Shown: one piece after another, positions 20,285 to 32,068 of the stretch | Position numbering within the stretch: position 1 is the stretch's first letter | How the letters are laid out: the number at the start of each line of letters is the position of its first letter | DNA from: Megaleporinus macrocephalus | Lineage: Eukaryota > Chordata > Actinopteri > Characiformes > Anostomidae | Reading direction: 5' to 3' | DNA length: 64,000 nt | NCBI GenBank assembly: GCA_021613375.1 | Contig: CM038719.1 | Coordinates: 5,379,390-5,443,389, forward strand | Notes under the pieces: generated by a model | The model's database searches: none | Seen by the model: the letters and a program-made list of their open reading frames with translations, nothing else | Told to the model about the DNA's origin: nothing | Program-made: the position numbers and the translations under genes

Positions 20285-20760
20285 CAGTGATGGTGAATGG
20301 AACAAGTGAAAGCACTCACTGTCCACTCTTTAGACACTCCTACTACTTGCTGGTCCACCTTGTAGATGTAAAGTCAGAGACAGTAGCTCATCTGTTGCTG
20401 CACAGTTTGTGTTCCACTAGTCTTTCATCAGTGGTCAAAGGACGCCACCCACAGGACACTGTTATCTGGACAGTTTTGGTTGGTGGACGATTCTCAGTCC
20501 AGCAGTGACACTGAGGTGTTCACAAACTGACACTGCTGTGTCTGATACACTCACTCCAGCTCAACACACAGTAACTAACACACCACCACCACGTCAGTGT
20601 CACTGCAGTGCTAAGAATGATCCACCACCCAAATAATACCTGCTCTGTGGTGGTCCTGTGAAGGTCCTGATCATTGAAAATCAGGGTGACAAAGTATACA
20701 GAACTACAGTCTGTAAGTGTAGAACTACAAATGATCAGTGCAATCAGTGGAACTGCCCTT
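20285..20760. repeat. Fish interspersed repeat, copy 1 of 3
   Basis: Contains 'ccaccttgtagatgtaaagt', 'cagtgacactgaggtgttca' and 'ccacccaaataatacctgct', a strongly conserved block also present at 53255-53700 and 36285-36560, with a short piece at 35430-35550. No coding capacity and class not certain. Confidence 0.6.
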
Positions 20761-20879
20761 TTCTAGAAGTTATTTAGTTTTCAGTGTCTCAAAAAGCAGG
20801 AAACATATATTTAACAGAAAATAACACTGAAGTCTCAGACATTAAGGATGACATCAAATCTATCAGTAGTTAATTTGTC

Positions 20880-21340
20880 CACTCTTTACTTTTTACTTTA
20901 CTTAAGCACCAAGTAGGAGTTCAAGAAAGACCAGCAGCGCGTGTATTTCCTACAGAAGCTCATCTTCCATCCACCGTCCTTACCACCCTCTACAAAGACG
21001 AGAGAGAGCAACCTGAGCAGCTGTATTATTACCTGGTTTGAGAATTTAACCACATACGACCATAAGACCCATCAGCAAATAGTGGGGACAGCAGAAATGA
21101 TCTTTAGAGTCTCTCTTCCTTCCACCATGATTATTTACACCTTGCGCTGCATCTGAAAAATCACCAGCATCATTGATCCTACACACCCCTCACGGTTCTC
21201 TCTTCTGGAAAAATGCACCAGACCAATTGGGCCCTTACAGCCTGACTGGGGCAAGTTTTCTCCCACAAGCCATAAGTTTCCTCAACTTCCAGGGACAGAC
21301 ACCTTCACAGGGGTGTAACGGATTACAAATCATATGGATT
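20880..21340 (+). mobile_element. LINE RT 3'-end fragment
   Basis: Degraded C-terminal RT reading frame (YFLQKLIFH, SSCIITWFEN, IVGTAEMIFRVSLPS). In the duplicate at 53830-54005 about 270 bp of the middle are deleted between 'caaagacgagag' and 'ttgggcc'. Confidence 0.6.
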
Positions 21341-21609
21341 GGCTCAATTCACGGCTTCCGAAAATAACAAATATTACGACTATGTACAACATTAAGTAAT
21401 GTTATGAGTAACTCTGCGGAAAACGATAAACCCATTTTGCTTGTTATTTAAAATAGTGGCAACGTAACTGAAGGCAAGCTTTCGCTAGGTTAGCTAGCTA
21501 GCTCTCCCAAACAGAAGGTGCGTGAAGGTAAATACATCTAAAGCTTATTGCATCTAAATCCTATGCTGTGTCATATTAGACACTGGTTCTAAAGCTAACA
21601 TTACCTTTT

Positions 21610-21885
21610 GATATTGATGGGTCTGATGAAGACACCAGGGAGCTGATTCAGTGGAGAGTGGCCAATGAGGCTCTCCTCACTGGAAGAAGAAATGTGACCG
21701 AAAGCAGAAATGTCAATGAGAATTTTATTGTAATGAAAGTGATTTCCTGTGTATTGTGTTTATGAATTTTGTAGGAACTCAAGAGTCCCCCAACAGGGGT
21801 GAGTACAGAGGGTAGTGAAGCAACAGCAGCATCCTGGAAATGGTTTGCTGCCATGAATGAGGCAATAGGCCTCAATAGGCATCAA
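21610..21885 (+). pseudogene. Fragment of a PIF/Harbinger Myb/SANT-like accessory ORF
   Basis: Two exon-like pieces. The first encodes DTRELIQWRVANEALLTGRR. After a ttttgtag acceptor the second encodes ELKSPPTGVSTEG, then ATAASWKWFAAMNEAIG. These resemble the trihelix/MADF-type DNA-binding protein that accompanies fish Harbinger transposases. The remainder of the protein is absent. Duplicate at 55090-55380. Confidence 0.55.
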
Positions 21886-21899
21886 TTAGCCTGCCTACC

Positions 21900-22420
21900 C
21901 TTACTGACTCATCTACGTACAAGTACACAGTGGAATGACATTCCAGGACAGTAAACAGACAGGACAATGCAGCACCAACACAGCACTCATTTCTGAGCAT
22001 GAGGTAGTAAATAAAGTGCAGAGATATTTAACATACTGTGAGTTATGCAGTCAGATAACATACATACACACAGGAGTTACTGATGTAGTACTTGGTGGAG
22101 GTAGAAGTAAACAGTGTAAACACAGAGACAGCAGCAATGTTTCAGACAGTGCAAGTAGAGCACCAAAAAAGTGTATGTGTAAGAATAGAGTATGAGTGTG
22201 TGTATTTATAGAGTATGTGTGTGAGGGGGTATTCAAATCCGTCACTGTGAGTTTAAAAACCTGATAGCTTGAGGAACAAAGCTGTTGCAGAGTCTGGCAG
22301 TGCAGAGTCAGTAATGTTCAGCGGGGGGTGGTCACCCTGCCCTCTTCGGAAGTCAACAACCATCTCCTTAGTTTTGTCCACATTCAGATACAGGTTGTTG
22401 GTTCTGCACTTGAATGTCAT
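21900..22420 (-). mobile_element. LINE 3'-end fragment, minus orientation
   Basis: On minus, the frame near 22390-22340 is the RT segment 'KTKEMVVDFRRGR'-like seen more clearly at 55890-55850. Downstream is a 3' UTR ending in a stretch related to 'attccactgtgtacttgtac'. Non-functional. Confidence 0.55.
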
Positions 22421-22453
22421 TGGAAATCATTTAATTTCCAATGACATTCAAGT
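22408..22453. repeat. Perfect 20-bp inverted repeat (hairpin)
   Basis: Arms 22408-22427 and 22434-22453 (ACTTGAATGTCATTGGAAAT and its complement) surround a 6-nt loop. The duplicate at about 55915 has only one arm. Confidence 0.85.
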
Positions 22454-23255
22454 GTCATTGGAAATTAAATGATTATTCAATGATTTATGAAACAATATTT
22501 CAAAATCTGCTTTTTTCAGCTTCCTGAGTTTTGGTAACAAGGTTGCACACAACAAATAAAACATCTAATAAGAAGTGTATATTTGATACCTGCATCCAAT
22601 TCTTTGATGGTTCACAACCTGCTTTATCAAATGTATAACAGCGAATAGTATAAATAATAGTATAAATAATGAGGTGGTAATGCCTAACATACAACATACA
22701 ATGTTAATGCCTTACATACAATACTGTTTACATTCACTACTCACACAAACACTATTGTTTACATTTGTTACTTGCAACTTGCACTTATGGCTGCTGCTCT
22801 TCATACTTGCACATAAAAGCACACGTAACTTTTATTTTTTATTCTTTAACTATAAAAATACTTCTACATGATTTGCACACAACAGCTGCTCTTCATATGC
22901 TGTGAAAGTTTCATGATGAACAGACCAATAGAAATGCTCCAAAATTATTAAAAGATATTTTTTACAATAATTCACATTAAAAGTAAACAAGGTTTTTGCT
23001 GTAAAGTGACTATTTTGGAGACACATTTTTTGTTGGACAGAATCAGAATCATTTGTTTTGACAAGTACCTCACACATAAAAGGAATTTGTCTTGGTGAGG
23101 TACGCATGTATGACATGTAACAAGAACAATATTACAATAAGGGGAAAGGTACAGTAAGATATAATAAACAGAATAATGAGTTATAAAGAGGTAGGAAAGG
23201 TGCTAAAGAGATATATGAATATCTGTCATATCTGACAGTGATGATATACTGTACA
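22454..23255. other. Noncoding duplicated sequence
   Basis: Includes an interspersed block at about 22870-23040 ('tttcatgatgaacagaccaa', 'agaaatgctccaaaatt') that recurs at 35120-35265 and 56450-56580. Nothing coding seen. Confidence 0.4.
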
Positions 23256-23259
23256 CTAA

Positions 23260-23920
23260 GATGAATACAGCTATCAGTATAACACCAAAACTGCAAGTTC
23301 AGACTGCTTATTTTCTAACTCCAGAAAAACGCAGCTGGTGTCTTTGTGACACCCACGTTAAATATCAGGAAGGCACAAGTAGCAAGTGGTTAGACGAAGG
23401 GGATGTTATATTAAGCAGTTCTAGTTTTAGACCTATGGTGCTGCCGATCAGATTCGATCAGATTGGCAGAACAAACAAACTTGGAGGTTCTCTGAACTTT
23501 AGTTTATTGGTTCTACCAAAAAGACTCAAGGAGAAGAAGAAAGTAAAACAAGGTTTAATCTTTAATAAAGTGTAAAATATAAAGATTAGTTATTGTGGGA
23601 CATAAAGAAACCGTGTTTGGCATTAGCCCAGTCCTAGGCCCAGGTTTTTAAGCATGCAGAGGTTTATAAGCATGCAGACCCTTGCAGATCCTGCTGGATA
23701 TGGACAGCAGGGGTGAAGCTGCCTCCCAAAAAGATGTATAGAATTTTATAAAGCATTTACCTGGAGCAAACAATCTGAAATGAAACACAAGAGATATTAT
23801 TAATGAAAAATCTAAGCATGTGCAGATAGAAATGGTAAAGGAGGTATAGACCATTTACAAGGTTTTAAGTTGCTACTGAGAAGTGAAATTGGAGCCACAA
23901 GCCTGTAGATAGAAGCTATG
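23260..23920. repeat. Retroelement-flank repeat, left copy
   Basis: Contains 'tattaagcagttctagtttt' and 'ggaggttctctgaactttag', blocks that recur at 25800-25950, 56690-56840 and 60230-60360. Together with the copy at 25730 it brackets the minus-strand Gag-like ORF, like a terminal repeat, but the match is too partial to call an LTR. Confidence 0.4.
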
Positions 23921-23984
23921 TGATCTAAGTAAGGAGCTGGTGAGGCTAGAATTAGTTGCGATATTGCATTGTATTAACTTGTGC

Positions 23985-24520
23985 AGAGATGTTTGTTGGT
24001 CTCACCCACAAATGCATCTTGTTCTTTGGGATTTCTGCCCACACATGCATCCTGTTCTTTTGGGTCTTACCCACACATGCAGCTTTGGGTTTGGGTCTCA
24101 GCCCACACATGCAGATTTGCGTTTAGGTCTTGGCCCACACATGCAGCTTTGGGTTTGGGTCTCAGCCCACAGATGCAGCTTTGCATTTGGGTCTCTGCCC
24201 ATATATGCAGCTTTGTGTTTGGGTTTTGGCCCACACATGCATCCTGTTCTTTTGGGTCCTACCCACACATGCAGCTTTGGGTTTGGGTCTCAGCCCACAC
24301 ATGCAGCTTTGCGTTTAGGTCTTGGCCCACACATGCAGCTTTGGGTTTGGGTCTCAGCCCACAGATGCAGCTTTGCATTTGGGTCTCTGCCCACATATGC
24401 AGCTTTGTGTTTGGGTTTTGGCCCACACATGCATCCTGTTGGTTTTGGGTTTGCCCACAAGTACAGGCTGTTAGTTTTGGGCCTCGTCCACACATACAGC
24501 CAGTTAGTTTTGGGGAATGA
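23985..24520. repeat. 32-bp minisatellite (about 16 units)
   Basis: Units such as 'gcagctttgggtttgggtct' + 'cagcccacacat' repeat every 32 bp. A six-unit (192-bp) block at about 24077 is repeated at about 24269, giving a higher-order repeat. Long open frames on both strands are a consequence of the repeat and not evidence of a gene. Homologous array at 57300-57680. Confidence 0.9.
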
Positions 24521-24746
24521 AAAAGCTCAACATGTTCCCGTTAATTCAACAACCGTGCTTGTCCCGCAGAGTGCTTACTGGATGAGTACCATGGAAAGCA
24601 GACCGGTTCAAGCTTATGTATGCTTAAGGGCACAGGGTACAGGAGTGGCCAGGAAACTAGAGAGAGCGGACACCAGACAGCTATGACCACTGTGTCTTTA
24701 ATTTACCAGTTTAGCCTTGAATTGAAAAGGCTATGAAAAAGGCAGA

Positions 24747-25500
24747 TTAAGCATAAAATGAATTGTAGTATTTACAAATTAATGTATCTCCGTATCGATC
24801 ACTAAAATCCGCCATTATGGCCAGGTATAGGTCTAGTTCCTCCCTATGTTCGGGGTAGACCTGACAAAATATCCCTGTAAACGCAAAAGCGACAATGAAC
24901 TCTCCGAAGGAGAGATTGTGCTGCAGTCGAGGATCGGTGGTTTTAAGAAAGACCGAAACGTTACCGTAATCCACCATTTGACAGTCGGTAGCCTCAGGAG
25001 GGAGTAGCAGAGATGCCAAAAACATTCTTACCCTGAAGGATGTCAGACCTTACGTGAGGAGAGACAGTCGCTCTAGCAGGAGGAATGAAAATCCTACCCA
25101 GAGCAGAGAGGCTGAAAGTAGTCAGAGCAGAACCAGCTGAAGCTGAGCAGCAGAAGTCACGGAGGCGGCAGAGGAGTGACAGCAGCGGAAGAGTTACCAG
25201 GATAATCGAAAGCCGACACAAACTTGAGCTGTGGTTGGAGACAGGTGACATTTAACTCAACCAGCCTGGATTCGAGGCTCTTGACAGAGTCAGTGAGACG
25301 CTGAACAATCTGGATCAATAGGAGATTCGGGGCAGCAGTATTCTCAGAGGCCGGAGACAGAGGACTCGGATGAGCAGGGCTGTTAGATCCTCGTAGGGAG
25401 GCTGACTTCACAGAGCGCTTCCTCCCTGCCTTTGCTGGCTTTAGTGGAAGTAGACGAGGCCTGAGAGAAAGTCCGCAGGAGGAACTTGGGGATTGCACAA
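24747..25500 (-). pseudogene. Retroelement Gag-like ORF with frameshift
   Basis: Minus-strand frames run from about 25498 (QSPSSSCGLSLRPRLLPL) through a coiled-coil-like segment (SVKSLESRLVELN), a Pro/Ala-rich linker and SPHVRSDILQGK. After a 1-nt frameshift near 25025 they continue into SLLLPPEATDCQMVDYGN and HNLSFGEFIVAFAF. The last part resembles the capsid-like ORF1 of fish DIRS/Ngaro-type retroelements as I recall it; the class is inference. No RT or recombinase follows in this window. The 5' part is duplicated near 59520 and 61860. Confidence 0.45.
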
Positions 25501-26100
25501 AATGTTAGTGGCCAGCAGAAGATCTTCCCGCGACAAGCCGCTGGCGACCAGAATCCCGCCAGAATTCCCTCAAAAGTCCTAATATCGCTTCAGAAGGCCA
25601 AAAAGGCCAAGAAGACCAGGAAGGCTCACGTTCACAGAAACGAACACAGTGACGTACGAAATCCGGCAGAGATGGAGCAATAAAGTATCTATTTTGAAGA
25701 TACGTGATTTACACAGCTATCAGAATCATACCAAAACTACAGGTTTACACTGTTTATTTTCTCCCTCAGGCAGGAAACAAACCTGTTTAATCAAGTTGAA
25801 TATCAGGAAGACACCATGTGGTTAGACGTAGGGGTTGTTATATTAAGCAGTGCTAGTTTTAGACCTAGGGTGTTGTCGCTGCAGACTGATTGGTCTGAAG
25901 TCGATCAGGTTAGTGGTACAAACTTTGGAGGTTCTCTGAACTTTAGTTTTTAGTTCAAACACTGACTTTTTTACCTCTCCACCAAACAGAGTGGTACTAA
26001 AGCAAAGGGGAAGTAACAAGTCCTTTATGACACCCTCAGTTTCATAGTTCATACAGTCTGTAGTGGTGGCAGTTTGGTCTCTTTTAACTTCTGTGCAGAA
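25500..26100. repeat. Retroelement 5' region and right flank repeat
   Basis: Upstream (on minus) of the Gag-like ORF. It includes 'cagaaggccaaaaaggccaa' and the shared 'gttatattaagcagtgctag' block. The same series recurs at 59930-60500 and, nearly identically, at 62270-62840. Confidence 0.5.
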
Positions 26101-26790
26101 GTTCACACAAGTGACATCACAGCAACTCAGATGGGCAGTACGTGGACAACATGCTAGAAAGTCAGCAACAGCATGGGATGGATCTGAACCAGGACGTCAG
26201 TCCGACCGTGGGCCCTGCTATATTTCTCAATGCTGATACACTAATTAAAATGTTGTACACAAGTTAACAGGCTGGCGTCTGTTGACAGAATACATTTTTA
26301 CTGCTAGTCAAACTCCAGTGTAGACATATAGTGCAGTCCATCCAGAAAGCAGTTGCCTCAGTAGGCACTAGTCCCATTCAGAAGGCAGCAAAAGTCAATT
26401 TGGAGAATTTTTTTTCAAATTTTTTACCACATCTGAAGGCAGTCACAAACAGCAAAGGCAATCTTACTGTGTTTACAGATGCTTAGAAGAGGTTAAATTT
26501 AGGCAGTTTGCTTCTCCAACATAAACCCCAGGCGACATTTGTAATGCATTAGAGGAAGCTAGTTTAAAAATCTGGCCACTCACGGTTTAGTACCACTTTC
26601 TGTTTTGATTCTGTACTTTGATCTGTTACTTAGCTGCTAGTGCCCTCTGGAACTGAATAAATAAACATTGTTTATTTATAACATGCACATTAGCCATCTA
26701 AGCAGATTATGTGTGAACCTTTCTTCCTGGGTGTGTTAGCAGCTTTATCATTTGTGAAAAAGAAATAAATCTGGCTTCCTAATGTGGAGG
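26100..26790. other. Noncoding duplicated sequence
   Basis: Co-linear with 60510-61000 and 62850-63340 but with about 180 extra bp (about 26340-26515) missing from those copies. Nothing coding seen. Confidence 0.5.
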
Positions 26791-26807
26791 ACAGTGACAA
26801 AATTAAA

Positions 26808-27125
26808 ATGGGCAGTCGTGGACTGGAGGTTTGGGAACCAGCCTTGTGATCCCCTGCACCCACAGAACACAACTGAAGTACCTCTTGACATAAAACTCCT
26901 AAGCCCCAACTGCTGCCTGGGTGCTGTGGATAGGGCTGCTCACCACTCTGAGACAGTGTGCTCACTGCCCCTTAGTGTGTGTGTATAAGTGCGTGTATGT
27001 GTGTACACATATAAGTATACACATATAAGTATGTGTGTATAAGTGCGTGTTTCACTGCACAGATGGGTTACAGGCGGAGGGCAAATTCCTCTGTGTGCAA
27101 AAACAGTGGCAAATAGTTTTAATTG
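26808..27125 (+). mobile_element. tRNA-type SINE, plus orientation
   Basis: Head 'ggcagtcgtggactggaggt' then 'ttgggaaccagccttgtgat' (tRNA-like), a 'cactgccccttagtgtgtgt' core with an expanded GT/TA-rich stretch, and the tail 'caaattcctctgtgtgcaaa'. It is the sense counterpart of the minus-strand SINEs in the Ig introns. Confidence 0.65.
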
Positions 27126-27591
27126 GCAAATAGTGGCAAATAGTTTGGTGGCAAATAGCAAATAGTGGCAAATAGTTTTATCTCATTCACATTTTTAATG
27201 TGAATGAGATAAAATGCTTCACAAACTGGTAGCATGATGAACTGTAACACTGGGGCACTGAGTCCAGTACAGAACATCATATATCACATATATCAACGGT
27301 GTCAGTGTAAGACAGCAGTCGCTGCGTATTTGGGATCCATTCTAACACACTAAGGTGATCAACCTATACAGTTATAGGGGATTAAGTTAACAAAAGACTG
27401 GAGTAAGTAGACATCACATCCATCAATACGACTCATAATCCATCGACATGCATCAACAATGACCTATGTGTACCCTGATATGTGACGTTATTTCCGCTAA
27501 AAGGTTAGGATGGTTGTAAACATCTGGTAGCCATTGAAAGCACACACTGTGCTAGCTAGTCACCTCACCGGCCTTGTAACGTTAAATATTT
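27086..27591 (+). repeat. Direct repeat, left copy
   Basis: About 505 bp, from the SINE tail to 'cttgtaacgttaaatatttt', repeated at 31237-31936. The right copy has about 250 bp more in its middle. A perfect 18-bp hairpin (27176-27193 / 27197-27214) is unique to this copy. Confidence 0.8.
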
Positions 27592-27711
27592 TTCGTTATT
27601 TACCTGGGAGTCTCCTTCTACCCACCTCCTGTCCATTTACATGTCCTAAACATGTCCTAAACATGCCCTAAACATGACGTAAACAAACAAAATTATCGTT
27701 TCAACAACAGC

Positions 27712-29560
27712 AGGTCCAACCAACACAGCTGTGTGCCATTCTGCACAGCATCAACAAGGTCTAATTCTTACCTGAGCTTCCACACCTTTCCAAAGGACTC
27801 AGAATTGCAGAAACAATGGGTTTTTAAGATCAGGGGAGATCATTTTATTGTCACAAGTACTTCCCGAGTGTGTTCGTAACATTTTATCGCTGCTGATCTG
27901 CTCGAACCTCCCACTCCTGCTGGACGACGACTGCGGCATGGAGCTTTTTCTGTGCTTTTTCTTTGGAATAACTATAATATTCCAACTCCATGACCTGGAG
28001 TATGGGAAAGAACAGAGCGTCCACCCAACACTGATCCAACAGAGATGCGAACTGACCCTGATGATGATGACCCGTGGCTGTGTCATGAACATGACTACTG
28101 CGTCAGTACTGAGCCTGCTGCGCTTGATATCTCCCTCAACGAATACGAAGAGCTACGCGAAGAGATATCAAGGCTCCGAAAACAAACAGAGGAGTTAACT
28201 GTCAGCAGCAAGTTCTGTTTGGAGCGGTTTTCTGCCTCTGATGACGACATACGATTCTTTACCATGTAAATAAAAAATATCCACAGAGTTAGAACCATAG
28301 AGCAGTAGGCTGGTAACATTAAAAGCAGCAAAAATAACAATATTATCTGGGTGGACAGTAATTTGTGTGTGGTTATCTGTGGTCCAGATGATCTAAGTGA
28401 TGACTGGCAATGGACAATAATTTCAATCATGCAAGCTAGAAAACGATGAGGCAGCTCATGTCATCTGTCTGTCAATGCAAGTGTTGTCCGGTACAGCTCA
28501 GTGATAGTAAACTAGTGACAGTGGCAGGACACAGTATGCGGATGGGCCTTCTCTGGTGTCTGAAATATGTTGTGAATGAATTAGCCATTATATCAATCAA
28601 TATAACTTTGATGTTTCACAGATTTGTAAGCCATGCCCACCTGATGGGCTTTTGGAAGCAAATAGAGCCAGCCACCGACAACATCATACAGGTTACAAGA
28701 GCACGGACTGTCAAGAACACTGATCAGGTCCCTCACTCTGCCAGTGCAACGGTAAATGTTTTCGTGTTGTCCTTACAAAGCATGTTATGTCATCATTTTC
28801 AAATTAATCCTTACATCAAAAGAAGTTTTGATAGTCATAATGTAATATGGCAATAGGGTAATGTATTTTTTCCTCAGGTTCTTCAACCAATTGGCAAGTT
28901 TTTCCTGTTCATGAACTACCTGTCTTTGGGACTGATGCAAAAGGATTTGGCCCACAGATTTAGAATACATTGGTCAACTGTAAGTCGTATTATTAACACC
29001 TGGGCCAACTTCCTTTATACTGTATTGGGAGCTGTTTCTATTTGGCTAGATGTGGACACTGTGAAAACTCACCTCCCAGATGTGTTTCAGGACTATGCTG
29101 ACACTCAAATAATTTTAGATTGCACAGAACTCTGATGTCAAACCCCAAATTCCCTTGTCCGCCAGAGCGAAGTGTTTTCCACTTATAAATCACACTGTAC
29201 ATTCAAAGGGTTGATTGGGATAGCCCCTCATGGCGCAGTGACCTTTGTGTCTTCTCTTTATCAAGGTGCCATCAATGATAAAGAGATCTTAAAGCAGTCT
29301 GGCATTGTGGCCCTCCTTGACCCATCTATGTTGAAGACTGCGTTCCATGCAAAGTCCACATACCCACGTCTCTGTCAAAGAGAGCTCAACTGTCTAGGTC
29401 AGAGATCAGAACAACACAGTCCATTGCAAGACTGAGAGTCCATGTTGATCGTGTGATTCGCAGAGTCAAAGAACATAAAATATTCAGCACAGTGATCTCC
29501 CTTTCAATCACAGGGAGCATAAACCAAATTTTTACTGTTGCCTGTCCCCTCTTCATGTGT
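27712..29560 (+). pseudogene. Decayed THAP/HTH/DDE transposase (PIF/Harbinger-ISL2EU/IS4EU type)
   Basis: Three inferred exons: 27712-28265, 28622-28751 and 28878-29560. Exon 1 encodes a THAP zinc finger (CVPFC..., LSFHTFPKDSELQKQW, VCS-x-HF as the C2CH residues) and ends with FCLERFSASDDDIRFFT. Exon 2 gives HAHLMGFWKQIEP. Exon 3 gives an HTH (NYLSLGLMQKDLAHRF, STVSRIINTWANFLY), then LDCTEL, the first DDE Asp block, and KSHCTFKGLIGIAPHGAVTF. In-frame stops at 27877 (TAA), 27991 (TGA) and after LDCTEL (TGA near 29133), plus a deletion/frameshift near 29330 that removes the expected D-K-G-F block, inactivate it. The C-terminus (VIRRVKEHKIFSTVIS, SINQIFTVAC) then runs into the opposite-strand gene. 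Confidence 0.75.
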
Positions 29561-30610
29561 GCTGTTTGTCGTGTCCATCAGATTATCCTTTCTGCCAGGC
29601 TTTCTGCAGCACCTGGACCTCTAACGTGGCTCACCTCTCTGAAATGTGAGGCAGTCAGGTGAATGCCACTCAGGTGTAGCACTTTGGCATCTTGTTGCCT
29701 CCTCAATGAGGTGTGACTGTGACAAGGTCACAGAAAGTGAGCTTAGGTGTAGCTGTTCTTGGTGTGTTGGCACAAATGAATATTCAGGCGGGCTTAGATG
29801 GTAACCTTCTAGTGGCAGACTCTGGAATGGGGGTGCATCCTCATGTATGACAACACTGTCAGATGGAGGTGGTGGTTGTTGGTAGGACAGTACACTGTAA
29901 GAGAATCTGCTTTCATTCCAGCGTAGACTGGTCCAGGATTGGGGGTAGCCGGGTGTAGGAGCTCACTGCTGTAGCCCTTGAAAAGTATACTTCTGAAATA
30001 AAAGAAGAGTCAATAACATTTATTTTTACACATTGCAGTCTGTTCACCAGCACAACTGATTGTGAATCACATATCGCATGTCATCTGAAGTACAAAGAGG
30101 CTAAATTAAATTTTGAAGAGAACAGGGACTTATCAGATGATCAAAAGCATTTATTTTTACAACACACTGTAATCTGCCTATTAAATTTGGTACTACATAC
30201 CTAACTCCACTGGCTGTAGTAGCACCTGGTTTTGGCTTTAGGACAACCATGGCATCCATGGGTCCAGCCTCCAACCCCTTATTAATTTAAAAGATGGTGT
30301 TAGTAAAGTGACTGTGATACATTAACTAACATTAAATAATGAAATAAGACAAACCATTGTTCGTGGTTTATGCCACTTCTGTTCTGTCTGTGTGCATGAA
30401 AGGACAGGAGGGACGACAGACATGCCAGATTCAGAATAATGAGCAATCTGGAAAAGCAATGCAACCAAGTGGTTGCAGATTCCGCAACCAGCAACACAAG
30501 AGCAGTTGCTGTTAATGAGCACAACTGGCATTGAATCACGTAATGTCATCTGAAATACACAAGAGGCAAAATTTAATATCTTGAAAAGATGACTTCGGCA
30601 ATGTCAATAG

Positions 30611-30855
30611 GCGCAATATCTGTCCTGTCATGTTGTTAGTGGTGTACGTCACTTGTCTACGGTCTCATGTAACGTTTGTGCTATTTTGCATCACTCTTAA
30701 ACCACTTGGCTATACTGTCTTTAAATTTTACAATGTTGTGCATGGTTCAATCTACTAGTTCACTGAGCAACTAACAGTAAATATATTTTAGATTTAAACT
30801 TCATTTTCACTCCGGATGAAATGCTTACAGGCCTACTTATATTTATATCATTTTG
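30611..30855. repeat. Inverted repeat arm, left
   Basis: About 245 bp ('caatatctgtcctgtcatgt' to 'atatcattttgttgtt') that reappears in reverse complement at 31560-31808. It lies in the large intron of the minus-strand transposon gene. Confidence 0.8.
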
Positions 30856-31236
30856 TTGTTTGCACCACCAACAACAGAACAGTGCAGGTTTTACTTCAAC
30901 TGCTTCTTGAAGAGTGTTATCAGAATATGTTAATAGGTGTATGTGTTGAAGTCATATGTTAATAAAGAAGTTAAGATGAAAGATTTTTAGTTAAAAATTA
31001 AGTTTGAAGAATAGCTAAGGTGGACTATATTCTGCTTTTGAGCCATAGAGGTAGATAACAATAGCTCGAACTGTAAAATAAACTCCCATCTGTTTAATAT
31101 AGGCCAAATAGACTGCTAATGATTCCCATTCAGCTACTCTGCATTTGGCTACTATTGTAAGCATTGAAAACTAACGCCTATGGTTATCAAAGCTTACGTG
31201 AAGTAAGAGCAAGGGTAAAAGATAGAACTTGTGTTG

Positions 31237-31936
31237 AACTTCCTCTGTGTGCAAAAACAGTGGCAAATAGTTTTAATAGTTCTAACATTTTTAATGTGAA
31301 TGAGATAAAATGCTATACAAACTGGTAGCATGATGAACTGTAACACTGGGGCACTGAGTCCTGTACAGAACATCATATATCACATATATCAACAGTGTCA
31401 GTGTAAGACAGCAGTCGCTGCGGATTTGGGATCCATTCTAACACACTAAGGTGATCAACCTATACAGTTATAGGGGATTCAGTTAACAAGAGACTGGAGT
31501 AAGTAGACATCACATCCATCAATACGACTCATAATCCATCGACATGCATCAACAATTGATGCAACAACAAAATGATATAAATATAAGTAGGCCTGTAAGC
31601 ATTTCATCCGGAGTGAAAATGTTTAAATCTAAAATATATTTAGTGTTAGTTGCTCAGTGAACTAGTAGATTGAACCATGCACAACACTGTAAAATTTAAA
31701 GACAGTATAGCCAAGTGGTTTAAGAGTGATGCAAAATAGCACAAACGTTACATGAGACCGTAGACAAGTGACGTACACCACTAACAACATGACAGGACAG
31801 ATATTGCGACCTATGTGTACCCTGATATGTGATGTTATTTTCGCTAAAAGGTTAGGATGGTTGTAAACATCCGGTAGCCATTGAAAGCACACACTGTGCT
31901 AGCTAGTCACCTCACCGGCCTTGTAACGTTAAATAT
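31237..31936 (+). repeat. Direct repeat, right copy, carrying inverted-repeat arm
   Basis: Copy of 27086-27591, here containing at 31555-31810 the reverse complement of 30611-30855. Either this copy gained the arm or the left copy lost it. The 'tgcatcaacaattgatgca' near-palindrome marks one junction. Confidence 0.75.
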
Positions 31937-32068
31937 TTTCAGGGCGGGTTAGTTCATTACAACAACAACATCACATCATTAGACTGCCACCTCAGGCTAG
32001 CTAGCTAACTAGCGTCAGCGCCAGCGACTTACCTTCAAAATTGCAGAGGTAGGATGAAACGTAGAAAT

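Noticed and set aside
23940..24686. 248-codon frame rich in His, Met, Gly and Leu
   Set aside because: It is read through the 32-bp minisatellite. Several other frames and the minus strand are equally open and all are repetitive; the homologous array at 57300 does not keep the frame.
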